A stretch of 64,000 nucleotides of DNA from Microbacterium sp. oral taxon 186 str. F0373 (lineage in GTDB: Bacteria; Actinomycetota; Actinomycetes; Actinomycetales; Microbacteriaceae), in the NCBI RefSeq assembly GCF_000411455.1, contig NZ_KE150457.1, positions 954,013 through 1,018,012 on the forward strand, written 5' to 3'. Position numbers and translations under genes: made by a program. The notes under the pieces were generated by a model. That model saw nothing but the letters and a program-made list of their open reading frames with translations. It was not told the DNA's origin and did no database searches. Positions 46,197 to 54,035 of the stretch are shown piece by piece. Numbering within the stretch: position 1 is the stretch's first letter; every line of letters starts with the position of its first letter.

Positions 46197-47620
46197 GGTC
46201 AAGCCCCAGTACGTGGTGTAGCGGTCGGTGATCCTTCTGCTGTTGTTTTCGGTTAGGCGCTGAGTTCGAGGACGGTGTCGGTGTTCACCTCGCTTCCGGT
46301 GTCGGGGACGAGGGCGAGGCGGCTCTTGGTGAGGATCTCGAGGCCAAGGTAGCGGCGGCCTTCGACCCATTCGTCGGTTTGCTCGGCGAGGACGGCGCCG
46401 ACGAGGCGGATGATCGCGTCGCGGTTGGGGAAGATGCCCACGGAGTCGGTGCGGCGGCGGATCTCCCTGTTCAACCGCTCGTTGGGGTTATTGGACCAGA
46501 TCTACTGCCAGAGCCCGTCGGGGAACCCCGTGAACGCGAGGATGTCCGCGCGGGCGTTGTCGAGGTGCTCGAACGCGTCGGGGAGCTTCTCCTCGACGTA
46601 GTCCAGGAGCCTGTCGAACTGCGCGTTGACGGCGTCGGCGTCGGGTTGGTCGTAGACGGAGTGCAGCATCGCCTTAACGGCCGGCCACATGCTCTTCGGG
46701 CAGACACTCATCAGGTTCGCTGCGTAGTGGGTTCTGCAGCGTTGCCAGACCGCGCCGGGCAGGTTCGCCGCGATCGCGTCCACGAGCCCGGCATGGGCGT
46801 CGCTGGTGACGAGGCGGACCCCGCCGAGACCGCGGGCGACCAGGTCAGCGAAGAACGAGTTCCAGGCGGCCCCCGTCTCGCTGGTCGCGACCCGGAGGCC
46901 GAGGACTTCCCGGTGCCCGTCGCCGTTGACGCCGGTCGCGACGAGCACGACCGCGTTGATCACCCGCCCGCCCTCACGGACCTTCATCGTGAGGGCGTCG
47001 GCGGCGACGAACGTGAACGGCCCCGCGTCACCCAGGGGGCGGTGCCGGAACTGGTCGACGTGCTCGTCGAGGTCTGCGGCCATCCGTGAGACCTGAGACT
47101 TCGACAAGCTATGGATCCCGAGGGTCTTCACGAGCTTGTCCATCCGGCGGGTCGAGACGCCGGCGAGATAGCAATCCGCGACGACGGTGATCAGCGCGGT
47201 CTCGGCCCGCTTGCGGCGCTCAAGCAGCCATTCCGGGAAGTACGTGCCCTGGCGGAGCTTCGGGATCGCTACGTCGATCGTCCCGACACGGGTGTCGAGG
47301 TCGCGGTGCCGGTAACCGTTGCGTTGCGCGGTCCGGTCGGGACTGGGCTTTCCCCATTCCGCGCCCACGACGGCATCCGCGTCAGCGGAGAGGAGCGCGT
47401 TGATCGTGGTCTGCAGCAGGCTGCGCATCAGATCCGGCGACGCGTCGGTCAAGGCTTCAGCGAGCACGCTCGCAGGGTCGACAATATGAAGTGCGGTCAT
47501 CGTGATGATGCCTTTCGAGTGGGATGTGAGAGTTTCCTCGAAGGATCACACGGTGACCGCGCCTACGTCGTGAACGACGAGCCGGCCACCGTGGGCTACA
47601 CCACCTTAAGGGGCACTACT
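46197..47620. mobile_element. IS256-family insertion sequence
   Basis: 1,424 bp. Imperfect 26-bp inverted ends share GCCCC and GTGGTGTAGC. An 8-bp duplication flanks it, as usual for the family. The transposase is on the minus strand and has an internal stop, so the copy is probably immobile unless complemented. Confidence 0.9.
46253..47500 (-). pseudogene. IS256-family mutator-type transposase with internal amber codon
   Basis: A 415-residue frame if TAG at 46502-46504 is read as Gln. The text [28 protein letters not shown] continues perfectly beyond it, and family members usually have QQIWSNNP there, so one C-to-T change (CAG to TAG) is implied. The family DDE core is otherwise present: FVAADALTMKVREGG (Asp), RLVTSDAHAGL (Asp), and the Glu in NPNERLNRE lying after the stop. 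The truncated product would lack the catalytic Glu. Confidence 0.88.
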
Positions 47621-47628
47621 GGGCCGAA

Positions 47629-47765
47629 ACGATCATGGCCAGCTTGGCGATGGGACGCAACTAGATCGCCACACACCGACTAGAGTCCTCGAGCTCGACA
47701 ACGTCGTAGGGATCGCTTGCGCAGGTAAGACCAGCTTTGCGCTGGTTCGAGTCGCTTCTGCTTGA
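47629..47765 (+). pseudogene. RCC1-repeat gene, segment 4 (3' end)
   Basis: Continues NDHGQLGDGTQLDRHTPTRV and ends ALVRVASA-stop, completing the last propeller blade. From its end to the transposon terminus (47766-47999) I see no gene. Confidence 0.85.
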
Positions 47766-47932
47766 GAGTCGAGGCGCTCTTCATCGAAGGTCACGTGTAC
47801 GGAGCATCCTTCCTCGAAGCCAGGTACTGTCCCGTCCTGCAGGACGCAACGTCGGCCCGAGCAGTGGCAAACCGCAACCCGCCTTGGAATGCTTGGGAGG
47901 ACAAGTCCTGACCCAGGGCAGTGAGGGGGCGA

Positions 47933-47999
47933 GGGACATTTCCGCCGCGAGATGCCCGCGGCTGGGGCCTCATATGGACATCTCCGAGCGGTTCCTACA
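47933..47999. repeat. Distal transposon end with putative TnsB sites
   Basis: Read inward from 47999 the complement shows TGTAGG, then GAGATGTCCAT, then GAAATGTCCC, matching the core ATGTCC of the other end. Two sites are clear, compared with three or four at the dnaB-side end. Confidence 0.72.
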
Positions 48000-48004
48000 G
48001 TAGG
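48000..48004. repeat. Target site duplication GTAGG (distal side)
   Basis: Identical to 31450-31454; the original sequence downstream of dnaB resumes at 48005. Confidence 0.9.
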
Positions 48005-48086
48005 AGTCGCATTCAGGTTCCACGTGAAGACGTCGGGATCCGTCGCCACGTGAACTGCTCCCGAGGGGTAGTTCGAGCCTCGAGGG

Positions 48087-48488
48087 TCAGCGACCGAGGC
48101 TCGCGTTCATGATGCCTACACCCGCGAACCAGATCGCTACTCCCGACGCCGCGCCGACCGCCGCAACCCACCAGCTGATCTTGCGGCGGACGAGGCGGAT
48201 GATCGCCCACACCGCCGCGGCGAGGAACACGACGGGAGGCACGCCGAGAGCGATCAGCCAGCCCACCGACATGAGGCCGGTGTTGCACCGGTCACCGAAG
48301 CACCCGTCCGACATCATGACGAGAAAAAGCGACATGAACGCGAGCACCGCGAAGCCGAGGAAGCCGGCGACCATGAGGATCACCGAGGAGATCACGTCGG
48401 CGATGCGAGCACCCGATGTGGGTGGCCTCACGGGTGCCTGAGCGCCCGGAGCCACAGACGAAGGGAAGTCCGGCGGCGGTGTCGACAT
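48087..48488 (-). CDS. Small membrane protein with GDRC motif
   Basis: 133 residues: a Pro-rich N-terminus, three hydrophobic segments (about 33-58, 74-97 and 103-128) and an external-looking loop DGCFGDRCNTG between the first two. SWW precedes the last helix. The protein at 56149-56460 shares DGC-GDRC and SWW with the same spacing order, so they are probably paralogues. Function unknown. It was the neighbour of dnaB before the transposon arrived. Confidence 0.72.
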   Translation of the reverse strand: MSTPPPDFPSSVAPGAQAPVRPPTSGARIADVISSVILMVAGFLGFAVLAFMSLFLVMMSDGCFGDRCNTGLMSVGWLIALGVPPVVFLAAAVWAIIRLVRRKISWWVAAVGAASGVAIWFAGVGIMNASLGR

Positions 48489-48634
48489 GCGGGAAGTATC
48501 GCATAGCCAGGGACCACCGCCGCAGGAGCGGGCGGCGACTCTGAGCCCTCACGAAACGCACCTCGAAGTGCCTTTTGTAGGCCTCACCTTACTCACTCAC
48601 AATGTGGTTACGAATCAGAAGTGAGGTAATGATC

Positions 48635-49312
48635 ATGTCGTCCAAGGAGACCAATGCGGCGGCCCCGATCGTCATCGAGGTGTGGGCGGATCTCAGCTGC
48701 CCGTGGTGCTACGTCGGTAAGCATCGACTGCAGCGAGCCATTGATTCCCGCGCGGATGCCGATCGGTTCCAGGTGAAGCTGCGCTCGTTCGAGCTCAACC
48801 CGAACGCGCCGCACACACCGGAGACCATCGAGAGCGCCTTCATCCGCTCGCACGGCGGCAACGCGAACGTCGTCCTTCAAGCCGAGCGTCAGATTCAGGC
48901 GCTCTCGCAGCGCGAGGGTCTGCCCTTCTCGCTCGACCGGCTCAACGCCAACACCTTCGACTTCCATCGCGTCGTGCACTACGCCGAGGAGGCGGGCAAG
49001 GGCCTCGAGTTCTTCTCCCGAGTGCAAGACCGATTCTTCGCCGGAGAGATCAACCCCTTCGATGCCGAGGTGCTCGCACAGGTCGCCGCAGAGGTGGGGC
49101 TGTCGGCAGACCGCGTTCGCACGGTGCTGACCAGCGACGAATACGCCGATGCCGTGCGCGCCGACACCCATGAAGGTCAAGCACTCGGCATCCAAGGCAT
49201 GCCCTTCACCGTCTTCGACCGCCGCTTCGCCGCGTCGGGCGCCCAGTCCGTCGAGGCATACGGGCAGGTGCTCGACAACCTCGTGACAGACGCCACGGAC
49301 GGTGTGGCATGA
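48635..49312 (+). CDS. DsbA-family (FrnE-like) oxidoreductase
   Basis: A 225-residue thioredoxin-fold protein with active site SCPWC (about residues 23-27), an alpha-helical insertion and the cis-Pro loop GIQGMPFTVFD. There is no signal peptide, so it is cytoplasmic, like FrnE/2-hydroxychromene isomerase-like proteins. ATG 48635 is preferred because GTGAGGT lies 7 nt upstream; the ATG 6 bp earlier is too close to it. It is coupled to a 37-residue downstream gene by ATGA. Confidence 0.88.
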   Translation: MSSKETNAAAPIVIEVWADLSCPWCYVGKHRLQRAIDSRADADRFQVKLRSFELNPNAPHTPETIESAFIRSHGGNANVVLQAERQIQALSQREGLPFSLDRLNANTFDFHRVVHYAEEAGKGLEFFSRVQDRFFAGEINPFDAEVLAQVAAEVGLSADRVRTVLTSDEYADAVRADTHEGQALGIQGMPFTVFDRRFAASGAQSVEAYGQVLDNLVTDATDGVA

Positions 49313-49422
49313 GCACCGACGACACCGCGAAGCCCGTCCTGCTCACCTTCGGCGACCCCGCCGCGGCCGCGTGCGATCCCAACGGTGAAGCGTGCGCCCT
49401 GCCCACAGCCACCCGCCCGTAA
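49309..49422 (+). CDS. 37-residue Cys-containing protein coupled to the DsbA-like gene
   Basis: ATG overlaps the upstream stop (ATGA). The product begins MSTDDTAKPVLLTFGDP and carries ACDPNGEACALP, i.e. Cys22 and Cys29 six residues apart. It is too short for a stable domain. The tight coupling and the Cys pair suggest a redox partner or metal-binding peptide of the DsbA-like protein, but I do not recognise the family. Confidence 0.55.
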   Translation: MSTDDTAKPVLLTFGDPAAAACDPNGEACALPTATRP

Positions 49423-49461
49423 CCCACCGACCCCCACACACTGACGAATCTGAGGAAGACT

Positions 49462-50142
49462 GTGCCCACCATCGCCATCATCGGAGCCGGCCCCGGCCTG
49501 GGACTCGCTATCGCGCGCAGCTTCGGTGCCCAGGGATTCGACGTCGCGCTCATCTCCCGCAACCAGGCGAAGCTCGACAGCCTGGTCGCCCAACTCGCCG
49601 CCGACGGGATCACTGCCGCCGGCTTCGCCGCCGACGTGCTCGACCGGCCCACCCTCCGCGCAGCGCTGACCGCCGCAACGGCGCACTTCGGCGGCATCGA
49701 CGTGCTGGAGTACTCGCCGGCCGACGCGTCGGCAGGTCCCCTGGCTCCCGTCGACATCCGTGAAGCCACCCCGGAGAACGTGCAGCCGCAGATCGAGTAC
49801 TACCTGTACGGCGCCATGACGGCAGCCGACGTCGTTCTGCCCGAGATGCTCGCGATCGGTGCCGGCACGCTGCTGTTCACCACGGGCGCCGGATCGATGT
49901 ACCCGGTTGCCCAGTACGGCAACGTCACCGCCGGTGGTGCGGCACTGCGCAACTGGGCGCTCAACCTCGGTCAGGCCCTCGCCGGCAGCGGCGTCCATGT
50001 CGCCCATGTCGCCATCGCGCTCATGATCGCCGAGCACGCACCCGCGCCCGGACTCGACTTCCTCCCCGCTGCCGACATCGCCCCCCTGTACTGGGACATG
50101 CATCACACTCGCGCGGTGCACGAGCTGGTCGTCAAGAAGTAG
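49462..50142 (+). CDS. Short-chain dehydrogenase/reductase
   Basis: 226 residues with the N-terminal cofactor loop GAGPGLG (variant of TGxxxGxG) and Asp in FAADVLD. The usual catalytic YxxxK is not clear: the expected region reads MYPVAQYGNVTAGGAAL, with Tyr but no Lys four residues later. It may be an atypical SDR of the DUF-like group seen near HxlR regulators. GAGGAAG precedes the GTG start. The convergent HxlR gene ends 8 bp after it. Confidence 0.78.
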   Translation: MPTIAIIGAGPGLGLAIARSFGAQGFDVALISRNQAKLDSLVAQLAADGITAAGFAADVLDRPTLRAALTAATAHFGGIDVLEYSPADASAGPLAPVDIREATPENVQPQIEYYLYGAMTAADVVLPEMLAIGAGTLLFTTGAGSMYPVAQYGNVTAGGAALRNWALNLGQALAGSGVHVAHVAIALMIAEHAPAPGLDFLPAADIAPLYWDMHHTRAVHELVVKK

Positions 50143-50150
50143 AGCGAGCG

Positions 50151-50579
50151 CTATTGGCCGACGGAAGCGAGAATGGCATGCGCCCCAACGCGGCCGACAC
50201 CCGTGACCTCGTGATCGCGGCGGTTCGCCGCCACGGTCTCGTGGTGGGCGGCCGCCCAGCCGGCCAGCGCCATGACGGCGTCCAGCAGCGACCGCCCCAG
50301 ATCTGTCAGCTCGTACTCCACCCGCGGCGGCACCTCGGGGTAGGCCGTGCGGGTGAGCAGGCCGTCACGCTCAAGGGCCTTGAGTGTGACGGTCAGCATC
50401 CGCTGCGAGATGCCCGGAATGCTCGCCTGCAGATCCGAATAGCGCAATGGTCCGCCGCCGAGTGTGCTCACCACCAGCACTGTCCACTTGTCGCCGATAC
50501 GGTCGAGCACCTCGCGGATGAAGTCGCTCTCGGCCGGCCATGCCCGGCACGGACCGCTGATCGTCCTCGCTGACGCCAT
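50151..50579 (-). CDS. HxlR family transcriptional regulator
   Basis: 142 residues from ATG 50579. Typical HxlR text: CRAWPAESDFIREVLDRIGDKWTVLVV, then LRYSDLQASIPGISQRMLTVTLKALERDGLL, the winged helix. The near N-terminal Cys fits redox- or aldehyde-sensing members. It is divergent from the decayed NAD(P)-binding gene and convergent with the SDR, and probably regulates one or both. Confidence 0.9.
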   Translation of the reverse strand: MASARTISGPCRAWPAESDFIREVLDRIGDKWTVLVVSTLGGGPLRYSDLQASIPGISQRMLTVTLKALERDGLLTRTAYPEVPPRVEYELTDLGRSLLDAVMALAGWAAAHHETVAANRRDHEVTGVGRVGAHAILASVGQ

Positions 50580-50661
50580 CTTTCGCCCCCGCCGCTCCTG
50601 ATTACCGACTGAAAGATATGTTGCCACACCATCAGTGCGTATGTCCCGAAGGGACTCTTCT

Positions 50662-51289
50662 GTGACCACCGTCCTCGTTCTCGGCGGCAGAGGGCGCCGA
50701 TGCGGTCGTGAGTGCGCTCAACAACTCACGCGCGAGCGACAACCCCTGGTCCAAGGCGGTGAGCCCGCCGAGCTTCATGACGGATGCCACCCGCGACACC
50801 CTCGCGGTCATGAGAGAGAAGGGCATCCGTCGCATCGCCGTCGCCTCCACCATGGGCGCCGGCGACTCCTGGGCTTCGTTCAACCCGCTGTTCAAAGCGT
50901 TGATCAAGAGCTCCGGCATTCGCCACGGCTACAACGACCACCACGGCGTCGACGCCGTCGTTCGTGCTTCGGATGCCGAGTGGGTCATGGTCCGCTCCGT
51001 CGCACTGTCTGATGCCACCCCTCGCGGGCCGGTGCGCGCCGCTCAGGTGGAGCAGGCGAAGCCGGGCTTCACCATCAGCCGCGCCGACGTCGCCGGGTTC
51101 CTTCTCGACTCCCTGGAGGACGACACCTGGCTGCGCCAGGCGTCGCTGATCTGGAACGCGCGGGCGCCGCGCTGCCCACTGTTCCACCCGTCATCACCAC
51201 ACCACAACCGAAGGACTCACTCATGTCGATCGCCTACTGGATCATCGCCGGTCTGCTCGCCCTGGCCTACCTCACCGCCGGGGGTATGA
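50662..51289 (+). pseudogene. NmrA/SDR-like NAD(P)-binding protein with internal deletion
   Basis: Starts as TTVLVLGG from GTG 50662, the beginning of a Rossmann strand. The glycine loop and following helix are then missing, and the protein resumes in another frame at EGADAVVSALNN (about 50690), continuing with good family text (GIRRIAVASTMGAGDSW, VRSVALSD, ISRADVAGFLLDSL). The end also runs past the expected stop near LIWNA into the doxX gene. A deletion of roughly 50 codons plus frame loss explains it. Confidence 0.7.
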
Positions 51290-51594
51290 AGGCCTTCCGC
51301 TCTCCCGATGCCCTTGTCGCCGGGGGCATCGCCTGGGCGAAGGACGTATCGCTGCCGCTCGTCCGCGTCATCGGTGTGGTCGAGGTGCTGGGAGCGCTCG
51401 GTCTGATCCTGCCGCCGCTCACGGGCATCGCTCCGGTGCTGGGGCCCGTCGCCGCCATCGGGCTCGCGCTCGTGCAGCTGGGCGCCGTCATCTTCCACCT
51501 GCGTCGAGGCGAAGCCCGGGTGGTGCCGATGAATCTGGTTCTGCTGCTGCTGGCCGTCGCAGTCGCGATCCTCGGATTCCTCGTCTGGGTCTGA
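51223..51594 (+). CDS. DoxX family membrane protein
   Basis: 123 residues with four predicted helices and the family stretches AGGMKAFRSP and VIGVVEVLGALGLILPPLTG. DoxX-like proteins are quinone- or thiol-linked small membrane proteins often found with reductases, as here. The start lies within the 3' end of the preceding pseudogene. Confidence 0.88.
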   Translation: MSIAYWIIAGLLALAYLTAGGMKAFRSPDALVAGGIAWAKDVSLPLVRVIGVVEVLGALGLILPPLTGIAPVLGPVAAIGLALVQLGAVIFHLRRGEARVVPMNLVLLLLAVAVAILGFLVWV

Positions 51595-51630
51595 CCGCGC
51601 ATCGCGTCGGCGCCGCGACGAAGACCAGGA

Positions 51631-52032
51631 TCAGCGTGAACTCCCCAGCGCCCGCCGGATCAACGTGACCTGAAGCGGCAGCCGCACCAGCGACACCACG
51701 AACGCGGCCCATGCCTTCGGCGTGCGACGGCGCGCCGCCCGACGCCCGAGGTCGATGCTCATCTGCATGTTCGCGGGCCAGACCGCGGCCAGCACCACCG
51801 CGCTCGCTCGCCCGGCGGCGGCTCGCGTCGAGGGCGCGACCAGCCCCGCCGCGCATGCCAGCTCCGCAATGCCCGATGCGACCACCAGCGGCCGATCCCA
51901 CCGGCGCAGCGCCCGCGGGATGATCGGCGTGAACACGCCCGGTCGCACGAGGTGGATGACGCCCGACACCGCGAACGGCACCATCACGATCCAGGGAACG
52001 GTGGCGGCGGGCCTCTTCGCGCGACGTGTCAT
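51631..52032 (-). CDS. DoxX-like membrane protein
   Basis: 133 residues from ATG 52032 with four helices: VPWIVMVPFAVSGVIHLVRP, a second around VASGIAELACAAGLV, a third ending WPANMQMSID, and a last near FVVSLVRLPLQ. The HLVRP and WPANMQMS features are typical of DoxX-family membrane proteins. It is convergent with the doxX gene and divergent from the Imm-5-like gene; no partner enzyme is evident. Confidence 0.78.
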   Translation of the reverse strand: MTRRAKRPAATVPWIVMVPFAVSGVIHLVRPGVFTPIIPRALRRWDRPLVVASGIAELACAAGLVAPSTRAAAGRASAVVLAAVWPANMQMSIDLGRRAARRRTPKAWAAFVVSLVRLPLQVTLIRRALGSSR

Positions 52033-52102
52033 CCCGCCATTCTCCCCGGCGCGCCGCCGCCCGGGGCCGCCGCGCGAAGAACTCCGGTGACAGCATGGGC
52101 AG

Positions 52103-52636
52103 ATGCTCTCCCCGCAATCCCTGAGCGAGCCCGACCGGCGCCTCGTCGCCGCGTGGGCCGCGGACTGCGCCGACCGCGTGCTCCCTCTGTTCGAACGCGA
52201 GGCTCCCGACGACGATCGCCCGCGTGACGCCATCGCGAGAGCCCGCGCGTACGCCCGCGGCGAGCTCGACTCGGCGGGCGAGATCCGCCGCCGGTTCGTT
52301 GCGGGCCGCGCCGCCGCCTCGGTCACCTCATCCGCCGCGATCGCGGCGGCCCGGTCGGCGGCGCAGGCCTCGGGCGTCGCGCACATGGGCGCGCACGCCC
52401 TGGGCGCCGCCGCCTACGCCGTGAAGGCCGTCAGCACCGCCCGGCCCGACGACGTGGATGCCGAGATCGAATGGCAACTGCAGCGCATGACCCCGGCGGT
52501 CCGTGCCGCCCTCCGTCAGCTTCCATCGGTCGGCGAGGATGCCGCGGGTCCGTTCGGCGCCGGTGGATTGCTGGCCCGCGGCATCCTGGGATCGACCATC
52601 CGCACGCTGCAGACACGGATCGCATCCCGGGCTTGA
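52103..52636 (+). CDS. Imm-5-like putative immunity protein
   Basis: 177 residues, all-helical and Ala-rich. VAAWAADCADRVLPLFE and DDDRPRDAIARARAYARGE near the N-terminus match the Imm-5-like immunity protein family predicted from polymorphic toxin systems. No toxin gene is adjacent, so it could be an orphan immunity gene or have another role. Confidence 0.68.
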   Translation: MLSPQSLSEPDRRLVAAWAADCADRVLPLFEREAPDDDRPRDAIARARAYARGELDSAGEIRRRFVAGRAAASVTSSAAIAAARSAAQASGVAHMGAHALGAAAYAVKAVSTARPDDVDAEIEWQLQRMTPAVRAALRQLPSVGEDAAGPFGAGGLLARGILGSTIRTLQTRIASRA

Positions 52637-52669
52637 CCCTCACGCGACGTGAGGCTCGATCGTGGTCTC

Positions 52670-53182
52670 ATGACCGACCTTCCCGACGCCTTCGACATCA
52701 GCCCCGTCCCTGCCCCGGGACCCGACGCCGTCGCCCCGCCCCTGTTCCGCGGCATTTACGGCATGCCCATGTTCGTGACGATCCCGACGGCCGATCTCGC
52801 GGCATCCATCGACTTCTGGACCCGCGGCCTCGGCTTCTTCGAGCTGTTCGGCATTCCGGAGCAGATGACGCACCTGCGCCGGTGGGCGTTCCAGGACGTC
52901 CTGCTCGTCGCCGGCACACCGGACGACACCGCCCCGGCTGCGAGCGTGAGCTTCGCCTGCGTGCTCGACCAGATCGATCCGATCGCCGAGGCCCTGCGCG
53001 CCCTCGGCGTCGACGCCCACCCGCGCGACACGATGTGGAACACCCGCGACATCGAGGTCATCACCCCCGAGAACACCCGCGTGATCTTCACGGCGGCCAA
53101 GGTGTTCGACCCCGACAGCGTCGAGGGCCGCACCCTCCGTGCGGTCGGCATCGGCACCGACGACAATGAGTCCCATGTCTGA
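52670..53182 (+). CDS. VOC (glyoxalase/bleomycin-resistance) family protein
   Basis: 170 residues. After a ~40-residue Pro-rich lead comes one VOC module: FVTIPTADLAASIDFWTRGLGF and IEVITPENTRVIFT, the latter with the usual C-terminal Glu. Metal ligands are not all obvious. Its end overlaps the MerR-type gene by 17 bp, so the two are probably co-expressed. Confidence 0.85.
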   Translation: MTDLPDAFDISPVPAPGPDAVAPPLFRGIYGMPMFVTIPTADLAASIDFWTRGLGFFELFGIPEQMTHLRRWAFQDVLLVAGTPDDTAPAASVSFACVLDQIDPIAEALRALGVDAHPRDTMWNTRDIEVITPENTRVIFTAAKVFDPDSVEGRTLRAVGIGTDDNESHV

Positions 53183-53966
53183 CGAGGGACTGCCGGTGGG
53201 CGAGACGGCTGCGCGCCTCGGCCTCACCGTGCGGACGCTCCACCACTGGGACGAGATCGGCCTCGCGAGCCCTGCAGCGAGATCGCGGGCCGGCTACCGG
53301 CTGTACACGGATGCCGACCTCGAACGCCTCCGGCGCATCGTCGTGTACCGCGAGCTCGGGCTCGACCTCGAGGCGATCCGGGCCATCCTCGATGAGCCGG
53401 GGGGCGATGTCGCCGACCAGCTGCGGGTGCAGCGGGCGCAGCTCGCGCAGCGGATCGCCCAGCTGAACGACCTCGATGACGACCTCGCGCGCATGATCGA
53501 GGCGCAGGAGCGCGGCATCCTGCTCTCCGACGACGAGCAGCGCGAGATCTTCGGCCCTGACTGGAACACCGACTGGCCCGCGCAGGCGCGCGAGGCCTAC
53601 GGGCAGTCGACGCAGTGGCAGCAGTACGCCGAGCGTGCGGCGTCGCGCTCGGCCGGCGACTGGGCGGCGGTGACCGAGGCGATGACCGCGTTCGAGCTCG
53701 AGATGGGCGCCGCGGTCGACGGCGGAGCGACACCCGGGGATGCCGTGGCGGACGGCCTCGTCGAGCGGCACCGCGCTCTGTTGTCGCACTTCTTCCCGGT
53801 CACGCGGCAGATGCAGGTGTGCCTCGGGCGGATGTACGTCGCCGACCCGCGGTTCACGGCGCACTACGACGCGGTGCGGCCGGGGATGGCGGCGTGGCTG
53901 AGCCGGGCGATCGACGAGAGCGCGCGCGCCGCGGGCATCGACCCCGACACCGCCACCTGGGAGTGA
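53166..53966 (+). CDS. MerR family regulator with TipAS-type effector domain
   Basis: 266 residues. The N-terminal MerR helix-turn-helix and wing are LPVGETAARLGLTVRTLHHWDEIGL and GYRLYTDADLERL, followed by a coiled-coil dimerisation helix (about 80-115). The C-terminal half (IFGPDWNTDWPAQAREAYG...HYDAVRPGMAAWLSRAI) is a TipAS domain that binds thiopeptide-like ligands in TipA. ATG 53166 or 53175 could start it; both lie inside the VOC gene. Confidence 0.88.
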   Translation: MSPMSDEGLPVGETAARLGLTVRTLHHWDEIGLASPAARSRAGYRLYTDADLERLRRIVVYRELGLDLEAIRAILDEPGGDVADQLRVQRAQLAQRIAQLNDLDDDLARMIEAQERGILLSDDEQREIFGPDWNTDWPAQAREAYGQSTQWQQYAERAASRSAGDWAAVTEAMTAFELEMGAAVDGGATPGDAVADGLVERHRALLSHFFPVTRQMQVCLGRMYVADPRFTAHYDAVRPGMAAWLSRAIDESARAAGIDPDTATWE

Positions 53967-54035
53967 GGGAGGGGACGTGCCTGCGGCATCCGGCGTCACC
54001 GAAGGGTGCGAGTGGCCTCCCGCGATGAAGTAACG

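Larger units (their letters stand above)
40464..47765 (+). pseudogene. RCC1-repeat beta-propeller gene, split by three insertion sequences
   Basis: The four pieces 40464-41779, 43126-44671, 45971-46196 and 47629-47765 total 3,225 nt. Joined after removing each IS plus one target-duplication copy, they give one open frame of 1,074 residues from GTG to TGA. It is built of about 20 RCC1-like units (AAGxxHxxALxxDGTVxxWG). The first seven (to about residue 285) have the form NDKGQCDVP; later ones have the form NNxGQLGxGT. There is no signal peptide, so it is cytoplasmic. All junctions restore the repeat pattern exactly, so the insertions are recent. RCC1 propellers bind proteins or chromatin in eukaryotes; the bacterial role here is unknown. 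Confidence 0.9.
31455..47999. mobile_element. Tn7-like transposon inserted at the dnaB stop codon
   Basis: 16,545 bp with ends 5'-TGTAGG and CCTACA-3', flanked by GTAGG duplications. It carries tnsA-tnsB-tnsC-tnsD at the end next to dnaB, transcribed away from it. That is the arrangement of Tn7 relative to glmS, with 31455 as the right-end equivalent. Cargo comprises an XRE regulator, a DUF4209/HEPN-motif protein and an RCC1-repeat gene broken by three insertion sequences. No tnsE, Cas or CRISPR component is present. Without the three insertions and their duplications the element would be about 12.5 kb. Confidence 0.93.

Noticed and set aside
31455..47999. CRISPR-associated transposon
   Set aside because: No Cas genes and no direct-repeat array are present; the long TniQ fits fixed-site targeting.
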